DNA of 64,000 nt from Struthidea cinerea (taxonomy: Eukaryota; Chordata; Aves; Passeriformes; Corcoracidae), in assembly GCA_013397865.1 (NCBI GenBank), contig VZTI01003650.1:404791-468790 (forward strand), written 5' to 3'. A program made the translations under genes and the position numbers. Within the stretch, counting starts at the first letter, position 1, and every line of letters begins with the position of its first letter. Shown piece after piece: positions 53,201 to 63,700 of the stretch. The notes under the pieces are model-generated. The model was not told the DNA's origin. It saw only the letters and a program-made list of their open reading frames with translations, and made no database searches.

Positions 53201-56200
53201 CTTCATTGAAGCAAAGAATGTGTTTATTTCCTGGAACATGTAGAGGCTAGTTTCCCAAGCTCCACACGGAATGGTGTCCCTCCCCCAGCTTCCCATGCTC
53301 CTTGATCTATGCCATGAAGACAAGCAGAAGTAGTCCTGGAGAAGGAAGAATGTTTTTTGCTGGACAACCTGTGCAATTTTGTATGGTATAAAAAATTATT
53401 ATTTGTACAAACATAGCAGTGTGGTCACTAGGGGGGAAAAAAAAAAGGACAAGTCTGTTCTTTTGGTAGTCGTTTGGCTGTAAAATACTCTCTTGTGCCT
53501 AGGTGTTAATTTCCTCATTTCCTTGACTCTCGTAATTTATTCCAATTTAACTGTTTGTACAGACAAATTCTACACTGAATTTGCACATAAAAGGGGAACA
53601 CCACTGATTTTAGATTGATCCAGAAAGGAAGAGTAATGTGGAAGTTATAGGAACTATTTTTGTAATAGATCTCAAAAAAGTTCCATGTCACAGGCTCTTC
53701 TGCTTAGCAGTAAGCCTGTCCAGAAACTAAAGGATTCTTGCGACTCTGGTGCTTTTCTGCATTTTGAGTTGAAAAATACAACAGGAACCACTTGCAAGAA
53801 TAGCTGACATAATAATTCACTGCTTTAATTTTAATCTGCCATTTTCTTATCACAAAAAGAAGATAAGTAGTATGGTTTCTAATGGCTTTTTTTTTTTTTT
53901 TTTGTTTTTTTGCTAAGACNNNNNNNNNNNNNNNNNNNNNNNNNNNNNNNNNNNNNNNNNNNNNNNNNNNNNNNNNNNNNCTTATTTGCTAAGACAGACT
54001 AGCTGAAAACATAATGGTTGTTCCAAGAAAGCAATGGTATCTTTGGAAAATCTGTTCCTTACCTGAACCATTCCCACATCGCTCCTTAACTTCTGCCACC
54101 ACAAGTGTTTTGAGGTTAATGAGCTCATTAGATTTAAAAATAACCTTAAGAAGGGAGTTATTTTAATTCTTTTTCTATCACAGATAGATTCACAATCTAT
54201 TTTACTGAGCAGTTTCAGTAACAGTTTGAGCATAACCACTGGGAAAGCACAACACTGGCCTGAGCAGACAGGAGAGTGAACTCTGCAAATCTAAACTGGT
54301 ACTAAGGAAAAAGAGTCAGTCAACCATATCAATGTCACTTTTTCACTACTTTTGGACAGTCTATATTACTTTCTATTTCAGAATTTACATCTTTGATAGA
54401 CTGGGTTTCCAGTCTAATTCCCAGTTCAAAGGATTTGTTTTCTGACATTCAGATGAGGAAAAAAAAATGTCTTCAGGTGAGAAAAATGTCTTCGGTTTAC
54501 AAAGTGAGCATAAATTGCAATTTTAAAAACATGCTTTCATTTCTAATGTTTAGATGCTGACCTTATACATAAGATTGGTATTTACAGTTTATTTACCTGA
54601 ACTAAGTAAATTAAAATATAACTATATCATTGTGTATTTAATTTTCTGACGTTTTAAAAACACACATAAGTCATTGTGTCCCCCTGTAAAGTTTGCACAA
54701 AGGTGATAGCAATTCTCCTGGCCTCTAGTACTCTCTTTACTTGTTCATTATAGAATCCTTTCAACTTTGCCTCTAGCAATTCACAAACTTATTTTTTCAT
54801 GAGTAAATATTTAAACCAGATCTGTTTTAAAATGTCTACAGAAAGGAGATAAAAGCAAGTATTTAGATTTATAGCTAACCGGGTAATAATCAACTGCTGC
54901 TAGAAAGAATTTGATCCATGTCTCAGCTCTAACGTGAACCTGTAGTCCAGGCAGGGGGCTGTGAGCCTTTGTGCCCTTGTGGTAATGTTCTTAAGCAAAC
55001 AAGAGATTGCCACACACCTCGGAGGACAATTAATTCATTGAAACAGGACATTTTAACTTTTCCTTTTCATCTGTAACATAAGAGCTAGCTGCACTAATAT
55101 TTAACTTTCTGTTTCGCAGTGGAAAGAGAGAAGGATAAGAAAGGCAGACAATTAGAACTTAGTTCTCTGATCATTGAGAGCTTGTCCCACCCACCTAATG
55201 GTCTGTCTCCACGTAGCTTCAAGTAAGGCAGTCTTAACTATCAAAATACATCCATTATTGAAATAGACCACTAACATTTTCAGCATTATGTGGAAAATGC
55301 TTGCTTCCACATACCATTATTTATGCTTCCTTACAGAATTATGTTTTTGACTTGGACCTAAATTTCCCCCTATCTGATGTTAAGTAAAACTCAAAAGTAT
55401 TTCAGTTCATTTAGCTACTATTGTAGGAAAAACTTCCTAGGCTGCTTGAGGAAGGCGTGTACACTTTCCAAAACTGAGGCAGCTGCTGTTAGAACCCAAA
55501 GAACCAACACAAAAATTCTAAACAAAAGCCTTCTGAAAACCACAGTGACATATTGCAACTGTACTTCACGGTAGGAGTTCTGTTATTTAGGATTTTAATG
55601 GGAGGTTAGTATGCAAATAACAAACATTTTAATTATTTAAACCTTTTATTATATAGCTTCTGTAAAAGCTAGAAATACTTGCCAATTCTCACAACTTTGC
55701 AGTTATCACTTCTGTTATTTAGCCAAAGGTGTTTTCCCAGCCATGAGGTTAGGGAACAAAAACATCTCTAATCTGGATTTACCACTGCAGCATGTGCCAG
55801 AGAAAATGCTCATTTCCATGGGGTTGCCTGTCGTCCACTTAAAATGAGTAATAGCTTCCTAATGGTTCAATTTAGGATACAAGCTTAGGCTCAATTACAA
55901 AAGCCAAATCACTATAAGCTAAACAATTCTGAGTTATTTGAGAAGACTTGGCAACTGTTCTTTCATCACCTTTTCAAAACAATAATTTGTGACTTTGAAA
56001 AATATGAAATACACAAGTCACTAATTACAGTCAAAGCTGAATGATAAGGGACATAATTTCTTCTTCCCTGTCTTCGATTATGCTAGAGAACAGAATTCAT
56101 GTTTGAAAAGCATACTTTCTTAGAAGGGAACAAACAAGAAAAGAGAAAAAACCACATAAAATTAATTCCTGAGTTAGAGATCCTCCATTAGAATAACATT

Positions 56201-59200
56201 GTTGCACTTTACATTTCACTAATTTTCTTTTTTTGCAGACAAAAAGAGAGTAAAAACAGATGAAAGGGATAATACTGAATTTGCCCAATTGAAGGAATTA
56301 AAATACATATACATATGAAATGGCCTGTTTGTGTTCAAACTCTGTCTAGAAATAACTTCTGCAACTCATTGAATTTGAGTGATTTACTTCAGTAAGTCGA
56401 GATCAGCATTTTATTCTTGGCATCAAACCTGACAGTATTTGTTACAAAGAACATACTTTCTAAACACTTCTAAGATATTGTCTAGACCACAGAAATAGTT
56501 GAACATTTTTGAATTTACTTTCTAGGCTTATGTTATACATGGGCAGGAGTTACTGCTGCAAACACTGGAACTTATTTGACTTACTCTCTTCATAGAAATC
56601 TGATTTACCAGCTTTGAATGTTACAGTCCTTGAAAGCAAAAGTTTTTATAAATGTGGAAAATGTCTGAAAATCTGTTTTTATAAGTTTATTACCCAATAG
56701 GCACTAAAGCTAGAATGGAAACAAAAGAAGAAAGTTTGGCTCATTTGAAAAAAGACTATTCAAGCAATATATGAAATGCTGAAGAATCCTTACTTCACTG
56801 AAGTTAATCCAATATAAAACTATTGAAAAGTATGGGTTTAAGGCATAATAGTATATTCTTGGTTATATTTTAATTTTATACAATTAAAAAAAGAAAGGAT
56901 ATTTATAAGAAACAGTGTGTATTTATTAAAGTAGCATAAAGTATTTCAGGAACCTGATGATTTATTGTTTCTATAAACAAATGTTTCTGTTTCAACTAGG
57001 GGAAAAAACTACAACACAACTTCACAGTTACAGAAACAAACAAGTAAACCCAAGGTTTTTGACATAATTATCTTGAATCACAAGTATTTTTCACTTTATA
57101 AAGTAGACAGCAATCAACACAAAAAGAATAGTTCATTCCTTTCATTGAATTAAAAACATGATGGGATGTAGACCATCAACAGTCTTGGAAGAAGTGGTAA
57201 CAAGGCTTCTGCTGCAGAATAAAGAGGTTCTCTCCTTTTGAAGAGATTCTAATTCTCTCATTGGCAAAATAAAAATAGAGAAACCAATTATTTATTTCCT
57301 TCTAACAGTATGCAGGACTATAAAGTTTTTTATTTATATTGTTCTCACTCACTGTAACCTTAGTATAAAGGTTATTTTTAAAGGTATCAAAAAATACCTT
57401 TTTGGGTGTCAGGAAAAGATACTACCCTACCTGATAGCTGGTAGAGGGTCTAGGAAGATTGCCTTTCTTCTGGCATTAACACAGAAATTAAAAAATTATA
57501 AGACGACATCAGAAGTGGAGTCAAGACTCCCAGGCCATGTGGTGTGACAGGAATGTTTATTTGCAGGGGACTGGCTATTTGTGGGAACTTCTCAATGATA
57601 GTACTGGCCCTGCTGAAATGTATGAACAAAATCATTTACTAACAATAAAATTAGTTTTAAAAAGAGTTTGCAACTGTGACTGTAATTTGTTTTGCCAGGC
57701 TTTAAAGTTAAAAGAGAAAACACTCTAAAGCAAAACCAGCACTTACAGTGAGGCTCATAGGGAGGAGGAGGATCACCACAAGGAACACATTCCATGTCTT
57801 GAAAGCCTCCAAGCTTAGTCTTCCTATAAAATCTAGAAGATAAAAGAATGTGAAAAAACAGTTAATCAAAACCAGTTATTATTCCTCACAAAATTAATCA
57901 GGTGTTTTAATAACATCTTCTATAATTGCAAATTTTGTCAATCTGTCTCAATGCAAACTATCAGGAAATAGAAGAAAATAAAAGTAAACAAAATTACAGT
58001 AGATATTAATTAATAGTACAAGACAGATCTAAAATAAACTCAGGAAAACTTCTAAATCTGTTAGTCAAAATGCGTAGTCACTGTAATCTTATATTCACAG
58101 AAGAAATAAACAATTCTGGAGATTTAGGACAGAAATCAATATCCCATTTTCCACACAGATCACAACAGACATGACATGCATGAAGAACATAACTTATGCA
58201 AGCTTAGTTACATGTCTGAAAAATAAAAGTGAAGTGATTTCTCTATATATTACAAGGTAATTATCACCTCCAAAAAATATAGCAGGCCAGATATCAGTGA
58301 CATTTTATTTAAAGACCCCTCAAGAATTTTATAACTGAATTTATGTTTGAAGAGCTTACTGGTGACTGGTAAAACTGTACATTCCTAAAGCAGGGAACAA
58401 GAGTAGCACCAAACAAAAAACCAAAATTTTGGAATGCCGTATTGCAAATTTTTATGTATGACATCCTCTAAAGAACTTACCTACAGCTCCTAATCAAGTA
58501 GGTCTGTCTGTCTTTCAACCATTCAAAAGTACTAAGATAGAATCAGCAGCAGTGGCCTGTTCAAGATGAGTAGACAAATTGTTTTCTGTAGTGGTAGTGG
58601 CACATTAAATAAAAGGTACTAACTCTACTGATGCTATATCCCTAACAAGGCAAATGCCATTGAAGTATGAAACTTTCATCAGCTAAAGCAAACTGCTTTC
58701 CAACTGCTCAAGAACCTCGTGCTTTAACAATGTGAACAGAAACAGATCCATAGGCTGCAAGACTGAAGGGGCCACTGTGATCACTTACTCTGAACCAAAT
58801 GTGTTAATATTTGTTTTTAGCTGACATGCTCACTGTAGTGTTTTGAAGCTGAACAATAGAGAATGGCATGTTGGAAACCCATGCAAAACAGAAATAAATA
58901 AGACTGTTGAGAGGTAAAACATCAGCTAAACTATTTGGTTAGACTAGCTGTATCCTCCATTCGCTTACGCAGCATCTAAACTAAAGGACAGGTATGAGTG
59001 GTGGTGTATTCTACAGTTCTGTTACCCAAAACATCCAAAACAGATGTCCCATGACTACCCTTGCCATGGCCACAACTCCCTCCCTCCTTCTGTTTCCAAC
59101 TTTGCTGCCAGAAAATTCAGATTGTGGAAGCAGCTCTCATTTTAATACACACTGAACACACAGCTCTCATTTTAAAACATACTCAACACACCTATCTAGG

Positions 59201-60782
59201 ATGCGTTCTAGACCAGGATACTGAGAAGCATTCCCAGGTCCTCCAGTTTAGCTTTACCCATAATTCATGTTTTAAAGTGGCTTCTTTTTTAATCCTTTCT
59301 TATCTTCCAAAATTCAGTTTATATTGTTTACACAAGAAGAAAATCTCCTCCCTGCTAACAGCCAAGTAAGGCCTACAATACATATATATTAATACGCAAT
59401 AAGAGCATAAATCAATTCACCGTGTGGCTGCAAGTAGTATCAAAAGTGGTTGCAAGTAACATCTATAATGCCTGGGGCTGCCCCTTCTTATACAGTGACT
59501 TAAACTAAGATTAGTTACCAAAGCTTTACTAAGTGTTTTTAAATGAAGAGATTTCACCTCTGGCTTGAGAAGGAATAATGGCAGGAGCTTCAACAGTGTT
59601 AAGGTATTTGATAGTTGGTATTAAAAAAAAAATAAAAAAAATATATATATGTATATAAAATAAATAAAATAAAATGACTGAAATATAGATACTAAACAAA
59701 TGTATGAGCTTTTAAGCATGTCTGAAATACATACTCTGAAAATACAAAGGCTGTTACAATTGCAAATCAGTTCTCATACACTACTTCTATCAGTTAAATT
59801 ACTAGTTCATAAAAGCAACAGAAATGTCTTTTTACAAATTCCTGGCAGGTGTTTATAATATCAGAACTTGGCAACAGTGTAAACAATAGCCTTTTAGAGA
59901 TCCTAAGATTTAATATTACAAACAGAGAAAATTAGCAACAGAGGTTTGTGATGACAGGACAACAAACTAAGCACAGCTCTTGATTGATAACAGCAGTTTC
60001 AGCAAACAATTCTTTCAGATTAATTTATGATTCTCAGCCAGGATCATGCTTTATGAATTTTGAAGGAAGGAAAGGAAATTTTGGACAGTAAACCACAGCC
60101 ATTGGTTTTGATTAATATTTATATAAATAGAAATATATCTATTTTGATTTATATTTAAGAATATATGTGCATGAGAATTACTAGACATTGACCTGGGAAG
60201 GGGAAAAAACCCAAGCAAATAGTGTGATGACTTCTGAAGAAGGTAGCTGTGAATGTTTCCAAATGTTTAATTCTTTATAACAATGAACTAAGTCACCAGT
60301 AACACTCACTGTTTTGAGGTATTTTCCTCAGGTACTGTACAGACAATACTCTCATAGACCAAGTAGGTAATTATTAAACCATTTTTGTAGATAATTATTA
60401 CTGCAATTCAAAAATTATGTCCTCAGATAATACAGTATCTGTATTATCTGATAGATAGTATCTGTATTATCTGACAGATTAGAACAGAGGACCTTCATAC
60501 ATACACAAAGGGTACCCACATTTATCCAGAAAACATGAACAAGCAATTTTAATGTAAATTAGGTTCGAATTTGTTCAAGTCTCATCTTCAGAAATGGTCT
60601 TACCCGGGTAAACAGTCCCCACATAGTGCGTTGCTGGTGGCAGAACAGTTGGCCTTCTGAAACCGGTTCACTAAAGCACAATCCAGACAAGGCTTGCACT
60701 TCTGAAAGCCCCAGTCTTCCTTGAATCTGTTTGGCCTGCATGTCATGCACTGTGCATCCTCCCCATATCCAAAGCCGCATTC
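28863..60782 (-). CDS. TNFRSF19: TNFRSF19 (TROY), six 3' coding exons, N-terminus outside window
   Basis: Six exons on the minus strand join in phase to 1,053 nt: 350 residues plus a TGA. In the joined fragment, residues 1-60 carry nine cysteines of TNF-receptor cysteine-rich domains (2, 12, 15, 29, 32, 35, 46, 54, 57). A glycosylation sequon NCS starts at 45. More cysteines follow at 75, 78 and 89, then the proline run GDPPPPYEPHC. Residues 109-133 form the transmembrane helix, and the rest is a 217-residue cytoplasmic tail without a death domain. Blocks such as ECGFGYGEDAQC, RSQDIHYNGSELSCFDRP and DAWPLMQN match human TROY from memory. The human protein is 423 residues, so about 75 N-terminal residues (signal peptide, first CRD) are missing and should be encoded beyond 64000. 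TROY is a type I membrane receptor that signals through TRAF proteins to JNK/NF-kB and can replace p75 in the Nogo-receptor/LINGO-1 complex. Confidence 0.96.
29459..29584. repeat. Imperfect palindrome with a 17-bp tandem duplication in one arm
   Basis: Outer arms TGAACACTAC (29459-29468) and GTAGTGTTCA (29575-29584) are exact complements. Inner 18-bp arms at 29506-29523 and 29538-29555 pair with one G-T difference around a 14-nt loop. The left arm also holds two adjacent 17-bp copies (29475-29491 and 29492-29508) of CAGTGAATCCAGGATT plus one base. Without one copy, the unpaired spacers of the two arms would be 20 and 19 nt. It lies in the TNFRSF19 intron 0.2 kb from the last exon. It may be a short non-autonomous DNA-transposon relic or a simple hairpin; no flanking target-site duplication was clear. 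Confidence 0.75.
31338..31440 (-). CDS. TNFRSF19: TNFRSF19 cytoplasmic exon (103 nt)
   Basis: On the minus strand an acceptor TTCCTTAG precedes GACCAGTTCAC and a donor GTAACT follows GAAAG. The first two bases complete a glycine codon, 33 codons follow, and two bases (AG) pass to the last exon. The peptide includes PVHLIPSLCCDETC, matching human PVRLLPSMCCEEAC. Four cysteines here continue a run of intracellular cysteines that begins in the previous exon. Confidence 0.93.
32162..32182 (-). promoter_or_regulatory. TNFRSF19: Possible in-frame 21-nt exon extension using a second 5' splice site
   Basis: The main donor follows TGTG and reads GTATGT (exon end 32183). Twenty-one bases further on the minus strand, AAAG is followed by GTGACT, another usable donor (exon end 32162). 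The intervening bases are open and keep phase, so its use would insert seven residues (MLGLPKG) after the TCG motif. The upstream donor is preferred because it gives QTCGPV, as in human. Confidence 0.4.
32183..32308 (-). CDS. TNFRSF19: TNFRSF19 juxtamembrane cytoplasmic exon (126 nt)
   Basis: The acceptor on the minus strand reads TTTGTTCAAAG before GGTCTTTGAG. The first two bases complete a tryptophan codon (KKPSW), 41 codons follow, and one base (G) passes on. The peptide contains RSQDIHYNGSELSCFDRP and CCQCQRSTSQTC, close to human TROY. The donor GTATGT at 32177-32182 was chosen because it joins to PVHL as in the human protein. Confidence 0.92.
33559..33723 (-). CDS. TNFRSF19: TNFRSF19 transmembrane exon (165 nt)
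   Basis: On the minus strand TTATATTTCAG precedes the exon and GTGAGT follows it. The first two bases complete a cysteine codon with the T from the upstream exon. The peptide runs from TTKVNLVKIPSTASSPRDTA through about 25 hydrophobic residues beginning ALAAVICSALATVLLALLIL. It ends in the basic stop-transfer sequence YCKRQFMEKKPS. This anchors the receptor as a type I protein. Length, phase and sequence agree with human TROY. Confidence 0.95.
35399..35680 (+). mobile_element. CR1 LINE 3'-region fragment
   Basis: On the plus strand the order of blocks matches the 3' part of CR1 elements. First is AACTGGAGAAAGTACAACAG, then the GAGAGAGCTGGGATGGCTTG block and CAGGAGGTTCCCTCTGAACA. The sequence then continues to the TGACTGACCACTGGCACAGA block. 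It stops before the usual CR1 3' terminal repeats and lacks the 5' part, so it is an old, doubly truncated copy inserted antisense to TNFRSF19. Confidence 0.85.
39377..39382 (+). promoter_or_regulatory. TATA box of the solo LTR
   Basis: TATAAA lies 64 bp before the LTR's poly(A) signal, the spacing expected for a retroviral U3 promoter with a short R region. Whether it is still active is unknown. Confidence 0.65.
39441..39446 (+). terminator. Poly(A) signal of the solo LTR
   Basis: AATAAA lies downstream of the TATA box inside the LTR and is the expected retroviral polyadenylation signal. It is on the strand opposite to TNFRSF19 and should not truncate that transcript. Confidence 0.7.
43277..43299 (+). 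repeat. G-rich tract with G-quadruplex pattern
   Basis: Four G runs (GGGG, GGGG, GGG, then seven G) are separated by loops of one or two bases, which fits the G-quadruplex consensus. It is on the plus strand, the template strand of TNFRSF19, so the pre-mRNA would carry the C-rich complement. Confidence 0.6.
45062..45138 (-). mobile_element. CR1 3'-end remnant
   Basis: The plus strand shows AGTCATAGAATCC and then AAAAAGACCTTTAAGATCAT followed by CGAG. This resembles the reverse complement of the conserved CR1 3' end (AGAATCACAGAATC and AAGACCTCTAAGATCATCGAG types). Only about 80 bp can be recognised. Confidence 0.6.
50981..51109. repeat. T/G-rich low-complexity tract
   Basis: About 130 bp made almost entirely of T and G on the plus strand (TTTGG, GTTTTT and TTGTTG units). 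The complementary minus-strand open frames, rich in Lys, Asn, Thr and Gln, are artefacts of this composition. Confidence 0.8.
53920..53980. other. Assembly gap (61 N)
   Basis: A run of 61 ambiguous bases follows a poly-T tract (53887-53911). The sequence TTGCTAAGAC occurs immediately before the gap and again a few bases after it, so the two contig ends may overlap. The true gap could be zero or negative in length. Confidence 0.95.
57747..57832 (-). CDS. TNFRSF19: TNFRSF19 extracellular stalk exon (86 nt)
   Basis: On the minus strand TCTTCTAG precedes ATTTTATAGG, and the exon ends CTCACT before GTAAGT. The first base completes a glycine codon, 28 codons follow and one base (T) passes on to form a cysteine. 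The peptide FYRKTKLGGFQDMECVPCGD and then PPPPYEPHC is nearly identical to human TROY. It closes the cysteine-rich region and forms the proline-rich stalk before the membrane. Confidence 0.95.
59131..59190. repeat. 30-bp tandem duplication
   Basis: Units 59131-59160 and 59161-59190 both start CAGCTCTCATTTTAA and end AACACA, differing at three positions. An open frame passes through them and gives a repeated AL-I-L-HT pattern, but nothing else suggests coding. Confidence 0.9.
59424..59467. repeat. 22-bp diverged tandem duplication
   Basis: Units 59424-59445 and 59446-59467 share GTGG-TGCAAGTA and differ at about five positions, so the duplication is older than its neighbours. Confidence 0.65.
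59622..59675. repeat. A/T-rich microsatellite-like tract
   Basis: Poly-A interrupted by T runs into (AT)n and then AAAAT/AAAT units, making a simple low-complexity tract. Confidence 0.8.
60424..60479. repeat. 23-bp tandem duplication next to an 11-bp palindrome
   Basis: Units 60434-60456 and 60457-60479 (AGTATCTGTATTATCTGA...) differ at one position. The first overlaps a perfect inverted repeat, CAGATAATACA (60424-60434) and TGTATTATCTG (60440-60450), with a 5-nt spacer. It lies only 125 bp from the CRD exon, on its donor side. Confidence 0.9.
60604..60782 (-). CDS. TNFRSF19: TNFRSF19 cysteine-rich-domain exon (179 nt)
   Basis: On the minus strand TAATCCCTACAG precedes GAATGCGG, and the exon ends ACCCGG before GTAAGA. 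It encodes 59 codons plus two bases of a glycine codon. The peptide opens ECGFGYGEDAQCMTC, continues FKEDWGFQKCKPCLDC and ends CSATSNALCGDCLPG. Its nine cysteines are spaced as in TNF-receptor CRDs and its sequence is nearly that of human TROY. This part of the receptor faces outside the cell. It is the most 5' coding exon in the window. Confidence 0.96.
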
Positions 60783-63700
60783 CTGTAGGGATTAACAAGC
60801 AATAGCAAGCTATTCAGTCACTGAAGGCATGAACAAGAAGAGAATGCTGGGATAAAATGAAGAACTAGTGTAATTATTGCCGAGAGTAGGTCTTTCTCAA
60901 GACAAAAGCCATCCTTTCAGCAAGTTCAAATGTGTCTTCCACTGCTAATAATCTCCCTTACTTCTATAAGTAATACTTAGTCATCCACTTTATTCATGAA
61001 ACCACTGTGTATTTGAATGATAAAGGGCTTCAAGGACTCCCACAGTTTCATTATTACTAGCTTATGGTAGAATTATTGAGCTGTCTGTTTTTTAATTAGG
61101 TCAGTCATGTGAAAGGGAAGAAACTGGGACAAGTATAAAGGCACTTACTCAGTTACAAAAACAGCAAAGAAGCACTTTGATATTAAGGTTCATAGCTAAG
61201 GTGAACAAAGTTAATTGCCGAAGAGAGTGCACTGATCTTCAAAAGCTTTGGACTTCTGTTACCAAATAAACCAGAGCTGGTTAATGACCATCAGCTAAGC
61301 ATGAAATGTTGCGTAGCCACTAAGAATTTCGAAAAATCAATCCGCTACAGTTCTAACAGTTCTTAAACTTTTGAAAAAGTTTAATAGATCTGCGGATCAC
61401 AGGGAGGCAGGATATTTTACTATACAAGCAATATTGTTATGGTTGGTTATTTCTGCCAAATTTAGCAGTTTAAAGGCATTATTTCCATTCATTTGCAAAA
61501 GGACACCTAATACAACTGACAAGCTGCAAAGATAAACACCATATGTAATAGTTTGGGGACTGAATCCTATGAACTGACTACCAAGAATTATCAATCAACT
61601 TCTTAGGAGTTATCAAATTACTAGGACCTGCTATTCCCTCTCATCATCCAAATATCCTATCAATTTTGTTTGGTACTCTGGAGTTAGATAGGATGCATTG
61701 GTGATACACCAGAAAACAGCAAGAGGAATACAACAAATTGCCAGAAAGGACTTATTGGGAAAGGCACAGTATGGGGACCTTGTTCTCCAGTGTGTGTTTT
61801 CAGTGGAAAAACAGGGCATCTTCCCAGTGGGAAAGCTGCAGGACATCTTCAACTAGGGCAACTTCAGACAAGGTTTTCACCAGTTTCCACCATAACACAT
61901 GTGTTTGATGCATATAAACAACTTGTTTCAAAGTCACCAACCTAACCAAACCTGCTGCAATAAAAAAGCTTTTAAACTTTAGAAACACACTCAGATTCTC
62001 CGAGATCCAATACACTTGGATTCTCCAAGCTTCTCAGGCTTTGCACTGAGAAAGCATCTATGGGACAAGCTCTGTGATCAAGCTGGCCAATATGCATTTT
62101 ATAGTGCCTCTAACCTGCAGTGACAAAGTAACAATAAGCAACTTCAGATGCATTTCACAGGACATTCTAAGAATTTATAATTTTCCTTTATGTTAAGAAT
62201 AAATTTTACTGTCCTCTGAAGAACAAGCCCTCAAGTACACAGAAAATGAACTACTAAAAGACACTAAAAATAGTCTTCTTCCTCTGTCTCCAGATCCACA
62301 AACTTAAAAAATAATTTTTCGTTTTTGTTTTGCTTTCTTTTAGCTTAATTGTAGTTTATTACTACTGGGAATTTTTCAGATCGAGAAGCAGACAGACAAA
62401 TCATTGCAGTTAGTAACAACAACAACAAACATCCTACGGTTTCATGCACCGTACAGCATGGTCCTCCTGTGATATACTGGGACTATATTAAAGCTGGTAG
62501 GCAAAAAGTGATAAAAATTTTTCTTCTCTTTTTTTTATTTACTTCAGATATAGAACATTTTATACCCTTTTATTTCAAATTGACAAGTTTCTACTAGGAA
62601 TCAATGCCAAAGCAATGTCAGTTCTAGCTGTATCTTCCTGTGTTAATTTTTACACTCCATTTCATTTATGTAATTGTAAGACTGTACACAAAGCTACATG
62701 ATTACCACCAGGGACTGGAACCAGACTAACTTGCGTTAGATTTTGCTCTCCCTAAGTCTAAATAAACTTTTCCATTGAATATCATTAATCTTTAACATAT
62801 TCTTTCTAAATACCTACTCTTTCTAGTTAGCTTATCCAAACAGTAGTGTTATGGAATATATTATACAGCTCAGTTAAACCATGTATATTTGGATCTTTTG
62901 ATAAATCACTTGGAATCAGTCCCTCCCAAGTCCTAGCAAACTTTCAAATGTAAGGCTTAAATTAACTTAATTATAAGTTTTCCTTTCCAGACTACCTTTG
63001 AAGCTTTGGATCAAAAAACAAACAGGAAAGAAAAGTTAGAATTAAATGCTTTCACTCACTGGCCCAAACTACCAAAGCTGAGTAAATTGTTTCTAGATCA
63101 GATTTGCTTTGCTACAGATGTATGTATGGACACATCCTAGTGATCCTTTGCATCATGGAATGGTCTACTTTAAAGCTACAAAAATGGTGGATGCAATATA
63201 AAGAAATCATCTGGCCAAGGAATTTACAGTCTCCCATCTTTTCAAAGACGGCTTCTAAGTCCTTGCCAGGAATTCTACAGATACCAATTCATAACAACTA
63301 AAACTTTATTTATGTGCTTTTAACGTTCACATAATATTTGAGGTAGTTAACTACCTGGCAGGTGCAAATAAATATTTAAGCTTGTAAACCAGACAGAACT
63401 TCAAACAGATCTGTACTCATAATTAACCACATTCCCTAAACTGAAGGATATGATTTAGATGATGGATTCAAACCCTTTGAAATCTTGGACTTTATAATTT
63501 AGCAGTCCAGCAAAGATACAAACAATTGACTGTTCATCTTTTATCAGTTCATGTGCAAAACTGATGTGGACTAGTTTTCTCAGTGTTCTATTTACAAGAA
63601 GTAATATGGCCGATGAGGTCTGAATAGTTCCCAGCTCCCCTTCACCCTTTCTATCCTCCCACTCTTAACTTTAAAGAGAGCTCATCTCCTGTGGCAGTTG

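Larger units (their letters stand above)
33724..57746 (-). other. TNFRSF19: Large TNFRSF19 intron (24.0 kb)
   Basis: This intron separates the last extracellular exon from the transmembrane exon. The codon split (T|GT, cysteine) shows that no coding exon is missing between them. It holds a CR1 3' fragment (35399-35680), an antisense solo LTR (39011-39615), a G-rich tract (43277-43299), a CR1 tail remnant (45062-45138), a T/G-rich tract (50981-51109) and an assembly gap (53920-53980). The rest is A+T-rich unique sequence in which I see no gene. Confidence 0.85.
57833..60603 (-). other. TNFRSF19: TNFRSF19 intron (2.8 kb) with several short tandem duplications
   Basis: This intron joins the CRD exon to the stalk exon in phase (GG|A, glycine). 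It is A+T-rich, with three short tandem duplications between 59131 and 60479 and an A/T tract near 59622-59675. No gene is seen in it. Confidence 0.85.

Noticed and set aside
59061..59369. 102-codon frame with a repeated ten-residue unit
   Set aside because: The repeat is a 30-bp DNA tandem duplication, which necessarily stays in frame. The rest shows no coding signal and lies in a TNFRSF19 intron.
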